This document shows positions 1 to 7,681 of a stretch of 32,506 nucleotides of DNA, piece after piece. The first letter of the stretch is position 1; each line of letters begins with the position of its first letter. A program made the translations under genes and the position numbers. Below the pieces are notes generated by a model. That model did no database searches. It worked only from the letters and a program-made list of their open reading frames with translations, and was not told the origin of the DNA. The DNA comes from an uncultured Acidovorax sp. (lineage in GTDB: Bacteria > Pseudomonadota > Gammaproteobacteria > Burkholderiales > Burkholderiaceae_C), in NCBI GenBank assembly GCA_913774625.1, contig CAJYHL010000007.1, forward strand, positions 1-32,506. The letters are read 5' to 3'.

Positions 1-204
1 ACTGCGCCGAACGCTGCGCAACAAGGGCTCGATCTCGGCGAACTTCTCTCTGCTTATGTCGCTTGGGTAGGGCTTTCTTTTCACCAAGCAATTGTCGGCT
101 CTAAAAAGATCGTAAACAGGCTCTTAGTACCGCTGTTCATGCGTGCAGAGGTCGGCTTTGCAGCGATTGCGGCCAGTCGTTGCCGCGCTTCGAAATCACG
201 CTAG
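1..204 (+). CDS. Possible 3' end of a truncated gene (partial)
   Basis: Frame 1 is open from the first base to a TAG at 202-204, giving 67 residues that include a hydrophobic stretch (AYVAWVGLSF) and end in a basic tail (SRCRASKSR). I do not recognise the family. The reading is supported only by the open frame at the window edge and by its stop lying before the preferred start of the next gene at 341. It could be a chance frame. No start is visible in the window. Confidence 0.3.
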   Translation, partial: TAPNAAQQGLDLGELLSAYVAWVGLSFHQAIVGSKKIVNRLLVPLFMRAEVGFAAIAASRCRASKSR

Positions 205-340
205 CCGCCAACAAGCTGCCACCGGACCTGTCGATCTTGAGCGCCTGCCGCAGTTCCGACGACCGCGAGCCGCGCCACCGCAACCTATCATCCCAAGCCA
301 GAACGACTCTATCGCCTACGGCGATGCTTCTCGAAAAATC

Positions 341-1927
341 ATGCCAAACACAGCAGACCTTCAGGCCATTCTTCAGAACGAATTCAAGCTACGCGACTAC
401 ATAGCCGAGCATCTCGATGACCTGGAGCGGGGGCTTCGCCTTCTCAAAAAGGAGTACGAGTTGCCCAATGCGCGTGGCGGCGCAGGCGGGCGAACTGACA
501 TTCTGGCTGCGGACACGCTAGATCACATCGTCGTGATCGAGGTCAAACGATCAGACAAGACGGCACGAGAGGCCGTGCACGAGCTCAGCAAATACATCTC
601 ATTGCTGATCGAACGTGACAGGGTGCCTCGCGAACTCATCCGGTGCGTCGTCGTGTCAACCGCATGGCATGAGCTCGATCTGCCGCTGGCCTACTTTCGC
701 GCCACGGCACAGGTCGACGTTATCGGAATGGAAGTGCATCTTGTGGGGAGCGAATTGACGTTCCGCCAGCGGGCGTTGATCCCGGTCTCCACGCTGCCGC
801 AGTTCAGCCCGGAGTTCTCCATCTACCACTACGAAGACAAGAGTCAATACGACACCCACATCGCTCGCATCAAGGCGCGCGCCGAGCAGATTCCTTTTGC
901 CCGAGCCGCGTCCTGCTTGTTTTCAACGTTAAACGCCGACTCGGAACATCGCCTTGTTGCAATCATGTGTCTTTGGCGAATTCAGCCGAAGGACTTCGAC
1001 TTGCTGGAACGTGAGATCGGCGAGCCTGTTGGGGCGTTGGCGCCCTACGCCTACTCTGGATGGGAAGCGGAATGTGATTGCTTGAGCTGGCTCGCCGATC
1101 GGACCGCAAAGGACTGTACGATCTTCTATTCAGCCGAGAGCGAGCGCGGAACTCCAGAGAAGGCGCTGGCCATCAGCACCTCCCATCGCTTTGTGCGGCT
1201 AGACCGCGTCGGGGACTGGCCGCAGCTCGAGATCGTGAACACCTTCGAACGCATACTGGCCCAGTTGACCGCCGTGGCTGCATTAACTAGTACGCCTAGG
1301 CGAAACCGCCACCAGTTCGAGGCCACGGCCAGCCCCAAGATCCGGCCTTCGTGGGAGAAGACCAAAAACGAGTTCATCGGTTTTCTAAAGGGTGTTCCGC
1401 AGTGGCAGGAATTTGTTCAAAGTCTGTGTACTGGTCTGGAGGAGCGTCAGGACATCAGAGTCAATTTCTCCGCACTCGACAAGAATCACTTCTTCTTCGC
1501 TCTTCATCAATGTACCGAGCATCCGAGAGTCGGCCTGTCCTCATTCACGATCGCAGCGTACGAAGGCGACTCCCTTATCTTCTGGTCCGAGGGATCTTGG
1601 TCCTGGGACGGCACACACACATTTGGCGAAGCACGAGAGGAGATTGAAAAGGTATTTGGCTCAGTCATGTGGGCTGCACTCGCGGCCTTCAGCGCCGTCG
1701 ACCAGAATCGTTACGAAGCGGCCTACGTCGCGCATGGATTTCACCCTTACGTGCGCATCGCCGAGGCAATCGTGGATGGCGAACCTGTGTGGGCGTACGT
1801 GGTTGGGACACCCGGAGAGCAGCTCTCGCTGGCCGACTTCATCGAACGTAACACTGACTACGTCGCTAAGGTTTCCAGCGAACTCAGAGCGGTCGGGCTG
1901 CTTGCCACATCGCCGTCTAAGGCCTGA
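341..1927 (+). CDS. PDDEXK-type nuclease-domain protein (DUF91/NucS-like)
   Basis: This is a protein of 528 residues if started at the ATG at 341. The N-terminal part holds a nuclease-like signature: an Asp in RTDIL (about residue 53), followed after a short hydrophobic strand by IEVKR (E67, K69) and the helix SDKTAREAVHELSKY, which is the D-(x)n-ExK core of the restriction-endonuclease fold as found in DUF91/NucS-like proteins. The remaining 400 or so residues have no motif I recognise. The frame is open upstream to a GTG at 143, but the extra 66 residues are low-complexity, Pro/Arg-rich and overlap another open frame, so I prefer 341. No clear ribosome binding site precedes either start. 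Base composition is visibly poorer in G+C than the genes right of 3.8 kb, which suggests acquisition. It converges on another ExK-bearing gene. Nuclease activity is inferred; a role in phage or DNA defence is a guess from context. Confidence 0.7.
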   Translation: MPNTADLQAILQNEFKLRDYIAEHLDDLERGLRLLKKEYELPNARGGAGGRTDILAADTLDHIVVIEVKRSDKTAREAVHELSKYISLLIERDRVPRELIRCVVVSTAWHELDLPLAYFRATAQVDVIGMEVHLVGSELTFRQRALIPVSTLPQFSPEFSIYHYEDKSQYDTHIARIKARAEQIPFARAASCLFSTLNADSEHRLVAIMCLWRIQPKDFDLLEREIGEPVGALAPYAYSGWEAECDCLSWLADRTAKDCTIFYSAESERGTPEKALAISTSHRFVRLDRVGDWPQLEIVNTFERILAQLTAVAALTSTPRRNRHQFEATASPKIRPSWEKTKNEFIGFLKGVPQWQEFVQSLCTGLEERQDIRVNFSALDKNHFFFALHQCTEHPRVGLSSFTIAAYEGDSLIFWSEGSWSWDGTHTFGEAREEIEKVFGSVMWAALAAFSAVDQNRYEAAYVAHGFHPYVRIAEAIVDGEPVWAYVVGTPGEQLSLADFIERNTDYVAKVSSELRAVGLLATSPSKA

Positions 1928-2154
1928 CGGGTACCGCACACTCGAGGCTCTCAGCGAGTCCCTCCACTACCAAGCGATCCAGCCAGCCGACGGCGACAAC
2001 TGACCCACAGTGTCAACTGCTTAGCTGTCGCTCGCTGTGCAAGTTGTTAGCCATCCCAAACGACTTGTGTCCGGACTGTCTAGAAAACTGCTGCAGGCTC
2101 GCGCCCCCTTCGACAACCGAGATTCCGACGCGCGGTTTCAGATAGGGACGGCGA
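1928..2154. other. Intergenic gap between convergent genes
   Basis: This is the 227-base gap between the two convergent nuclease-like genes. I see a 5-bp inverted repeat ACTCG/CGAGT near the start but no stem followed by a T tract on either strand. I see no tRNA, insertion-sequence end or small gene with a ribosome binding site. Confidence 0.4.
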
Positions 2155-3462
2155 TTAGCCGAGCACCATGAGGTTCATGAAGGTATCCTGAAGCTGCTGG
2201 TCAGCGCACCATCGCTCCAGAGGTTCGCGCTGAGGTCCTGCAAGCCCGGTACCGTCAGGTAGGGCTACAACAAAGGCAGCAGGCGGGATAACTTGGAGTT
2301 GGTTGCCTCGTAGACGGAAAGCAGAGCTACGGACTAGCTCTGCGGCGATCTTTTCGAGGTCCTCGTCGTGCGTCCTTTTGATGTAATCGCGAAGGTCCTG
2401 GTCAAGCTCGATCACTCCACCACGGAAGGCCAACAGATTGGTCACAGATATTGCGCCTCGACCTAGCTTCGCTGGCTCCCAAGGAACCGCAGCCGGTCTC
2501 GAGTTCAGCGCCTTCTCCGACTTGGAGAACGACCGCCAGACCCATCCCTCGATGTCGCCCTCGCGTGCGCCCATGGCGGTTAGTACGCACTCCAGTGTCT
2601 CCACGTCAACCTCGGGACCAAACGGCATTCTGACACCGCAGAACCGGTCAATTTTCGTCCAGATAACCTCAAGCAGAACGAGAGCGGCGTTGTGTCGGGC
2701 TGAGGCCACTGCAACCCATCGGTCCCCGCCCACTAGTGCGACATATGGCTGGCCGTTGCACTTGACCAAGCTTAGATTACCCACGGAAATCAGGCTTGGA
2801 AGTAGGTCCGGGACTGCGTTGCTCTCCTTCCCGATATCAACACCGACGATATCCACCAGCGCTTCGCGCAGGCCACGTTCGGTCTCGTACCCATCGAACG
2901 CCAAGAGTACCGTGACCGGTGCGTACATCTGCCTAGCTAGCGTCGAAAACAACAATCGGACATCAACCGGAGCGGCGTCGAGGTCCTTTGCCGTTAGCGG
3001 CGAGGCGCTACCTGTCACCTTCGTATAAGTCTCCCGAGCCTGCTCGAAGTCGTGAATCTCGCCTGCGTTGAATCGTTCGACGAAGTGGCGAAGAAAGCGT
3101 CGCTGCACATCGGCGAGATGACCTATGCCGTCCATCAGTTCTGCCTTGGACAACGTCTTCTTCACCTCGAGGACGCACAGCACTTGGTCGATGGGATAGA
3201 TGTACTGGTCGGTCTTCCCGTAGCGCACCCCTTCCCCGCAAACAAGCATGCAGTCCAACTGGTTTTTCAGCCCGTCGATGAAGCCGCTGACGACACGAAG
3301 GTCCAGGCCTGGCGGGAGTACGAACTTGCTGTCGATGCCGCTGCTTACGATTGCCTCAAAGGCGGCCCCAAGCGTAGGCATGTGGTCCATCGGAATAGCC
3401 TCGACCGCCTTGCGCTCGGCCTCCATGAATGCGGCGAGTAACTCTGATGCGTTCTTGATCAT
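2155..3462 (-). CDS. DUF6602-like protein with ExK nuclease motif
   Basis: The protein has 435 residues when started at the ATG at 3462; a GTG 12 codons upstream (3498) is the alternative. Residues 60-105 contain a conserved-looking Asp (NQLDCML, D70), then YPIDQVLCVLEVKKTLSKAEL with E99 and K101. This D...ExK spacing with a following amphipathic helix matches the DUF6602 family, whose fold is thought to be PDDEXK-like. The C-terminal 300 residues have no motif I can name. It converges on the DUF91-like gene at 341-1927, and both share the lower G+C of this segment. Its upstream region carries two overlapping perfect palindromes (3553-3578), which may be its operator. Nuclease or defence function is inference from the motif and the neighbour; the family itself is poorly characterised. 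Confidence 0.65.
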   Translation of the reverse strand: MIKNASELLAAFMEAERKAVEAIPMDHMPTLGAAFEAIVSSGIDSKFVLPPGLDLRVVSGFIDGLKNQLDCMLVCGEGVRYGKTDQYIYPIDQVLCVLEVKKTLSKAELMDGIGHLADVQRRFLRHFVERFNAGEIHDFEQARETYTKVTGSASPLTAKDLDAAPVDVRLLFSTLARQMYAPVTVLLAFDGYETERGLREALVDIVGVDIGKESNAVPDLLPSLISVGNLSLVKCNGQPYVALVGGDRWVAVASARHNAALVLLEVIWTKIDRFCGVRMPFGPEVDVETLECVLTAMGAREGDIEGWVWRSFSKSEKALNSRPAAVPWEPAKLGRGAISVTNLLAFRGGVIELDQDLRDYIKRTHDEDLEKIAAELVRSSAFRLRGNQLQVIPPAAFVVALPDGTGLAGPQREPLERWCADQQLQDTFMNLMVLG

Positions 3463-3552
3463 GAGAGAAATTTTGGCAATGCCCCTCTGTGGCGTCACGG
3501 AGATATTGACAACGTTACTGGCGGCGCTGATTGATGTTCAGCTAGCGAGGTA

Positions 3553-3578
3553 GCTCGGTTACCGAGCATACGTATGCT
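3553..3578. promoter_or_regulatory. Two overlapping perfect palindromes, probable operator
   Basis: GCTCGGT-T-ACCGAGC (3553-3567) is a perfect 7-bp dyad. It overlaps by three bases a second perfect 14-base palindrome, AGCATACGTATGCT (3565-3578). They lie about 90-115 bases upstream of the DUF6602-like start at 3462. The overlap means one dyad occupied by a dimer, or extruded, would exclude the other. No regulator gene is adjacent, so the binding protein is unknown. Confidence 0.5.
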
Positions 3579-3602
3579 AAATGACCGGTTGTTGCAAACG
3601 CC

Positions 3603-3629
3603 GACATTCGCGACTCTTTGTCGAATGTC
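3603..3629. repeat. Inverted repeat GACATTCG / CGAATGTC
   Basis: This is an 8-bp perfect inverted repeat with an 11-base spacer. It can also fold as GACATT + CGAC over GTCG + AATGTC with a two-base bulge and a five-base loop. It sits 25 bases beyond the overlapping palindromes. No T tract follows, so it is not an obvious terminator. Confidence 0.4.
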
Positions 3630-3819
3630 TCTGACCAGCCTGAAGCCGCCTCACCAAGGTCGGTTCTTCAGCGATTGCTGCCGATCGCAGACGAGACCCC
3701 GATGACAGCTACGGTATCCAGAATGGCCGCACGCTCGCATGCGGCATCGTGCTCAGCACGGCGCCGCTGAAGGTTAAAGAAAGCCGCCCACCACGGCCTT
3801 GCCCGTAAGCCAGGGCGCA

Positions 3820-4995
3820 TCAGTGCGGCCGCCCTGCCAGATTCGACAGAACGATCTCGATCCGATCCCGCCCCTTCCGCTTCGACGCATACAGCGCCTC
3901 ATCCGCCCGCTTGAGCCAATGCGACAACTCAACTTCGGGCTGGTCGAACAAGGCCGCCCCGATGCTGAGCGACACGGGCTCCGGCGTTGCGAACATCGCG
4001 CTCGCCTGCTGTGCAAATGCCTCGCGCAATTCCTGGCCCAGGGCGTGCGCGGCGGGAGCCGATGTGTCGCGCAGCAGGATCACGAACTCGTCCCCGCCCA
4101 GCCGGGCGGCCAGCGCGCCGGCGGGCAGTGCGCTGCGGATCAGGTCGCTGAGCGTGATCAGCAGGCGGTCGCCGGCAGCGTGGCCGTGCAGGTCGTTGAC
4201 CTGCTTGAAGTGGTCTATGTCCATCAGCAGCAGGGCGCCCGGGCTGGCCGGCGAGGCCTGGGCCAGCAGCGCCGGGGCGCGCAGGTAGAGCGCGCGGCGG
4301 TTGTCCAGGGCGGTGAGCGGGTCGCGGGCGGCGATCTGGGCCATGCGTTCCTCGCGGCGATGGCGCTCGGTGCCGGTCATGGACATGGCGAGCAGCATGA
4401 TCGCCATCACGCCTTCCACCAGCGACACCTGGATGACCACGCCCCGGAAGCTGGCCAGGTTGATGAATGCGTCGAGCGCCACCGCCGAAGCGGCCTTGGC
4501 CAGGTAGAACAGGCCGTGGGCCCACAGGACGAAGCGCAGCTGCGCCGCGCCCACGCTCAAAGCGCCGCCGCCCTGCGGGCGCAGCAGTAGGCCGGCGCGC
4601 AAGGTGATGGCGGCGACGAGCAGCGACTGCACGCCCAGCATCGTCTTGGACCACCACGGCCCTTCGGGCAGCCACAGCATCGCCAGCCATACAGCGGCCA
4701 GCAGCCACCACCCGGCGCGCGGCAGCCGGGCGCGCCTGAACGCGGCGACGCCGGCCAGGAACAGCGCGTGGGCGACGATCAGCAAGCCGTTGGAGAACCA
4801 GATGCCCACGAACACGAAGCCGCTGGAGCGCAGCAGGGCCAGCGCGCTGCCGACGGCGATGACGGCGAAGCCCGAGCTCCAGAGCAGCAGCGAACGCTCG
4901 CGCACACTGCTCCACTCCGAAGCCAGGTACAGCGTGGAGGCTGCTGCGAGGGCGGCGGTGATGACGAGCAGGGTGAAAGGATCAAGGAGAGCCAT
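3820..4995 (-). CDS. Membrane-bound diguanylate cyclase (GGDEF)
   Basis: This 391-residue protein is predicted to make cyclic di-GMP from two GTP. Residues 1-205 are a chain of about six to seven hydrophobic segments forming a membrane sensor. A cytoplasmic GGDEF domain starts at RDPLTALDNRR (about 224-234) and contains LLMDIDHFKQVND and the intact active-site loop GGDEF at 300-304. The product-inhibition I-site (RxxD, expected at 291-294) is replaced by PAGA, so this cyclase probably lacks that form of feedback inhibition. No EAL domain is present. It stands alone, transcribed away from the LysR gene; chemoreceptor genes occur elsewhere in the window but are not linked. The ATG at 4995 is the first in frame and has no clear ribosome binding site. 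Confidence 0.92.
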   Translation of the reverse strand: MALLDPFTLLVITAALAAASTLYLASEWSSVRERSLLLWSSGFAVIAVGSALALLRSSGFVFVGIWFSNGLLIVAHALFLAGVAAFRRARLPRAGWWLLAAVWLAMLWLPEGPWWSKTMLGVQSLLVAAITLRAGLLLRPQGGGALSVGAAQLRFVLWAHGLFYLAKAASAVALDAFINLASFRGVVIQVSLVEGVMAIMLLAMSMTGTERHRREERMAQIAARDPLTALDNRRALYLRAPALLAQASPASPGALLLMDIDHFKQVNDLHGHAAGDRLLITLSDLIRSALPAGALAARLGGDEFVILLRDTSAPAAHALGQELREAFAQQASAMFATPEPVSLSIGAALFDQPEVELSHWLKRADEALYASKRKGRDRIEIVLSNLAGRPH

Positions 4996-5335
4996 GGACT
5001 ATGGATGGGTGGATGTATCCGCTCCGGCAGGCCGGCCGGGGCGGGCGGGGCTCCATGCGAGGGCTGCTTGGCCCGAAGCGATGCGCTGGGGCGGGGCCAC
5101 TGCAACGGCAACTGCCCGGCGGCGACGGACATGAAACCAGAAGCGAAGTGCCTGAACAACCCCTGATCGGCGCTTTCCGGCAGGAGTTGGACCTTTTCTG
5201 GGTCTTTACGAAGCAGTATCCAGCAGAGTTCAAACCCCAAGCCGGCGAGCGTCTTTTGGGCTGGTGAGGGCGCAGCGAAGCTGAGGCGTCGCAGGCTTGG
5301 TCCTTGCAGTCCCAACCGCCGATGCCATCCATCCG
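4996..5335. other. Intergenic region upstream of diguanylate cyclase
   Basis: There are 340 bases between two minus-strand genes with no gene I can support. On the minus strand, GCCGATCA (5164-5171) resembles a sigma-28 -10 element (GCCGATAA), but the expected -35 position reads CCAA, so it is a weak candidate promoter. I see no terminator with a T tract after the LysR gene. Confidence 0.3.
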
Positions 5336-6238
5336 TCAATACGGAAGAATCCCTGGCAGCAGCGCCCGGTTCAAGCGCTGGCTCCACCATTTCAGCGCCT
5401 CGCCCATATGCTCCGGCCGCCAGGCCAGCCAGAAGGTTTCGTCAGGGCGCGGCTCTTCCACGGGCAGTTCCACCAGCACGCCGGTTTCCAGTTCCACCCG
5501 CACGCAGGCGCGCGGCACGAAGCCGTGGCCCAGGCCGGCGGCCTGGGCGGCTATTTTTGCCTGCATGGTGGGCACGGTGATGCGGCGCTGGCCGGAGAGC
5601 AGGCCCACCGTGCGGTCCGTGAGCGACCGTGCGCCGTCGCCCACCACCACGGCCGTGTGTTCCAGCAGGTCGGCGCGGGTCAGCGGGCGCTGCAGCCGGG
5701 CCAGGGGGTGGGTGGCCGTGGTGCAGAAGGCGAAGGCCAGGCTGCCCACGGCGACGGCCTTGTAGCCGCCGCCGGCCGGGCCTTCGCCGGCGGCCACGAT
5801 GAGGTCGGCGCGGCCTTCGCGCAGGGCTTCCCAGGTGCCGGTCATGGCCTCGCTGGCGATGCGCAGGCGGGTGCCGCACTGCAGGTCTTCGAAGGCGCAG
5901 ATGTCCTGGTTGAAGGCCTCGGTGGGGATCAGCGAATCGTGCATCAGCCGCACTTCGGATTCGAAGCCGGTCGCCACCTGCCGCATGCGCGATTCCAGCT
6001 GCCGCGCCGCGGCCAGCAGCCAGCGGCCTTCGCGGATCAGTTCCTGTCCGGCGGGCGTGAGCGCCACGCGCGGGCCGTTGCGCGTGAAGAGCGCGAAGCC
6101 CAGCTGCTCTTCCAGCTTGGCGACGGCGTAGGAAATGGTGGAGGGCACCTTGTGCAGCTGTTCCGACGCACCCGCGAACGAGCCGCTGCGGGCGATGGCG
6201 TCCACCAGTTCGATGGCTTCCAGCGTGAGTTTGAGCAT
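5336..6238 (-). CDS. LysR-family regulator divergent from pirin
   Basis: This is a 300-residue LysR-type transcriptional regulator of normal length. The N-terminal winged helix-turn-helix covers roughly residues 3-60 (FAGASEQLHKVPSTISYAV, then KLEEQLGFALFTR). The rest is the two-lobed effector-binding domain. The start at 6238 is supported by GGGAG six bases upstream. It is transcribed away from the pirin gene at 6401, the classic arrangement for a LysR regulator and its target, and a 21-base T-N11-A palindrome lies between them at 6260-6280, only 22 bases from its own start. It probably controls pirin and represses itself; the effector cannot be read from the sequence. Confidence 0.93.
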   Translation of the reverse strand: MLKLTLEAIELVDAIARSGSFAGASEQLHKVPSTISYAVAKLEEQLGFALFTRNGPRVALTPAGQELIREGRWLLAAARQLESRMRQVATGFESEVRLMHDSLIPTEAFNQDICAFEDLQCGTRLRIASEAMTGTWEALREGRADLIVAAGEGPAGGGYKAVAVGSLAFAFCTTATHPLARLQRPLTRADLLEHTAVVVGDGARSLTDRTVGLLSGQRRITVPTMQAKIAAQAAGLGHGFVPRACVRVELETGVLVELPVEEPRPDETFWLAWRPEHMGEALKWWSQRLNRALLPGILPY

Positions 6239-6259
6239 GCGGCTCCCGGGGTGTGCTGA

Positions 6260-6280
6260 ATCATCGAAATTATCGATGAT
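6260..6280. promoter_or_regulatory. LysR-type operator palindrome
   Basis: A perfect 8-bp dyad, ATCATCGA / TCGATGAT, is separated by AATTA. It contains the LysR consensus T-N11-A exactly (TCG...CGA). It is located 22 bases upstream of the LysR start and about 120 bases upstream of the pirin start, as expected for a shared recognition site in a divergent LysR/target pair. Confidence 0.75.
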
Positions 6281-6340
6281 GGCGGGCCAAAGCTTTCACC
6301 CTGCGGCCGGCCCTGCAGGCAGATACTTCATCCATCGCAG

Positions 6341-6364
6341 CACTGAATGCGCTTCGTTTCAGTG
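6341..6364. promoter_or_regulatory. Inverted repeat CACTGAA / TTCAGTG upstream of pirin
   Basis: This is a perfect 7-bp inverted repeat with a 10-base spacer, 37 bases upstream of the pirin start. It is flanked by a wider pair CTTCATC (6326-6332) / GATGAAG (6376-6382) that shares the CATC half-site of the 6260-6280 palindrome. It may be the activation site used by the LysR regulator or a hairpin in the pirin leader. Confidence 0.4.
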
Positions 6365-6400
6365 TGAATTCCATCGATGAAGAAAGAAAGGACAGAGACC

Positions 6401-7126
6401 ATGCTCGACATCCGCCGCGCCCAGCAACGAGGCATCGCCAACCACGGCTGGCTGCAATCGCGCCACACCTTCTCGTTCGGCCACTACCGCGATGCGAACC
6501 AGCAGGGCTTTTCGGACCTGCTGGTCATCAACGACGACCGCGTGACGCCGTCCAACGGCTTCGGCACGCACGGCCACCGCGATATGGAAATCTTTTCCTA
6601 CGTGCTGGAAGGCGCGCTGGAGCACAAGGATTCGATGGGCACGGGCTCGGTGATCCGCCCGGGCGACGTGCAGATGATGAGCGCCGGCAGTGGCGTGCAG
6701 CACAGCGAGTTCAACCACTCGGGCACCGAGCCCGTCCACTTCCTGCAGATCTGGATCGTGCCGAACCAGCGCGGTGCGCAGCCGCGCTACCAGCAGGTGC
6801 ATTTCACCGAGGCCGACAAGCGCGGCCGGCTGCGCCAGATCATTTCGCCGGAAGGGGCCGACGGTGCGCTGGCCGTGCGGCAGGATGCGCGGGTCTATGC
6901 CGGGCTGTTCGATGCCGATGAATCCGCCGAACTGGCGGTGGGCCCGAACCGCCATGTGTACGTGCATGTGGCGCGCGGCAGCGTGGAGGTGAACGGCGAG
7001 CGGCTGGACGCAGGCGACGGCGCCCGCATCCGCAACGCCGGGCCGCTGCGCTTCGCCCGGGGCGAGGGCGCCGAGGTGCTGGTGTTCGATCTGCGGCCGA
7101 ACGAACTGCCGACGATGCCCGCCTGA
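6401..7126 (+). CDS. Pirin family protein
   Basis: This 241-residue bicupin is of the pirin/YhhW type. The N-terminal cupin carries the metal-binding pattern GTHGHRDMEIFSYVLEG and then GVQHSEFNH, matching the His-His-His-Glu metal site of the family, followed by FLQIWIVP, a family signature. Members include quercetin dioxygenases (YhhW) and redox-linked transcription cofactors. The start at 6401 is chosen because AAAGGA precedes it by eight bases; an in-frame ATG at 6377 would place that binding site inside the gene. It is divergent from a LysR gene and is probably its target. The substrate is unknown; an oxidative-stress or flavonoid role is inference only. Confidence 0.92.
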   Translation: MLDIRRAQQRGIANHGWLQSRHTFSFGHYRDANQQGFSDLLVINDDRVTPSNGFGTHGHRDMEIFSYVLEGALEHKDSMGTGSVIRPGDVQMMSAGSGVQHSEFNHSGTEPVHFLQIWIVPNQRGAQPRYQQVHFTEADKRGRLRQIISPEGADGALAVRQDARVYAGLFDADESAELAVGPNRHVYVHVARGSVEVNGERLDAGDGARIRNAGPLRFARGEGAEVLVFDLRPNELPTMPA

Positions 7127-7186
7127 GGCGTCGGCAGGCAGGCCGGCATGCCGCCGACCTGCGGTCCTTAGATTGTCAACACGTTC

Positions 7187-7612
7187 TCAGGCCAGCTGCA
7201 CTTCGATGCGCCGGGGCTGCGCGTGCTGCGCCTTCGGTATGCGCAGCTTCAGCACGCCCTGCGCCAGCTCGGCCGACACGCGCTCGGTGTCCAGCTCCTT
7301 GCTGAGCGTGAACACGCGGCGGAAACGCGCCAGGCCGACTTCGGTGTGCAGCGAGTTGAGGTCCTGCGGCATGTCCAGGCCGGACTCGGCCTCGATGGTC
7401 AGCGTGTCCGCTTCCACCTGCAGGTTCAGCTGCTCGCGGCGCACGCCGGGCAGGTCGGCATAGAGCGTGATGCCGCCTGCGTCCTCGATCACGTCCACCG
7501 GCGGCGTCAGCGCGGTGTCGCTGTAGCGGGCGCCTTGGCGGTCCGCCTGGGCGGTTCGGCCGGCTTGCTGCGGGGCGTTGGCAGCTGGGGTGGTCTGTAC
7601 TTCGTTGCGCAT
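7187..7612 (-). CDS. Small heat-shock protein, Hsp20 family (second of pair)
   Basis: This 141-residue alpha-crystallin-type chaperone binds unfolding proteins without ATP. After a polar, low-complexity N-terminus of about 40 residues, the alpha-crystallin domain starts at PPVDVIEDAGGITLYADLPG and ends with the hallmark AELAQGVLKLRIPKA (A-x4-GVL), followed by a short tail RRIEVQLA. The start at 7612 has AAAGGA eight bases upstream; an in-frame ATG farther up would swallow it. It lies 69 bases downstream of another Hsp20 gene on the same strand and is probably co-transcribed. Its leader shares 16 identical bases with the leader of the convergent pirin gene. Confidence 0.92.
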   Translation of the reverse strand: MRNEVQTTPAANAPQQAGRTAQADRQGARYSDTALTPPVDVIEDAGGITLYADLPGVRREQLNLQVEADTLTIEAESGLDMPQDLNSLHTEVGLARFRRVFTLSKELDTERVSAELAQGVLKLRIPKAQHAQPRRIEVQLA

Positions 7613-7681
7613 GGCTGTGTCCTTTCTTTCTTCCAATCCTTTCCTGGGTCTGAGGCGTGAAGGCGTACCCGTGCGGCGCCC

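Larger units (their letters stand above)
3463..3819. other. Intergenic region at right edge of accessory segment
   Basis: This 357-base stretch contains no gene I can support. It holds the upstream region of the DUF6602-like gene with overlapping palindromes (3553-3578) and an 8-bp inverted repeat (3603-3629), then a 13-base palindrome CGTGCTCAGCACG at 3748-3760. On the minus strand just past the diguanylate cyclase gene there is a weak terminator-like sequence at about 3776-3803 (GCCG/CGGC stem, then TTTCTTT). The change from lower-GC to typical high-GC sequence falls here. No tRNA, att-like direct repeat or integrase is visible. Confidence 0.5.

Noticed and set aside
143-340. N-terminal extension of the DUF91-like protein from GTG 143
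   Set aside because: The added residues are Pro/Arg-rich, resemble no domain and overlap another open frame; the ATG at 341 immediately precedes a structured helix.
2020-2060. Integron attC-like GTT core near GTTGTTAGCC
   Set aside because: The seven-base core does not fit GTTRRRY and no complementary partner or integrase is visible.
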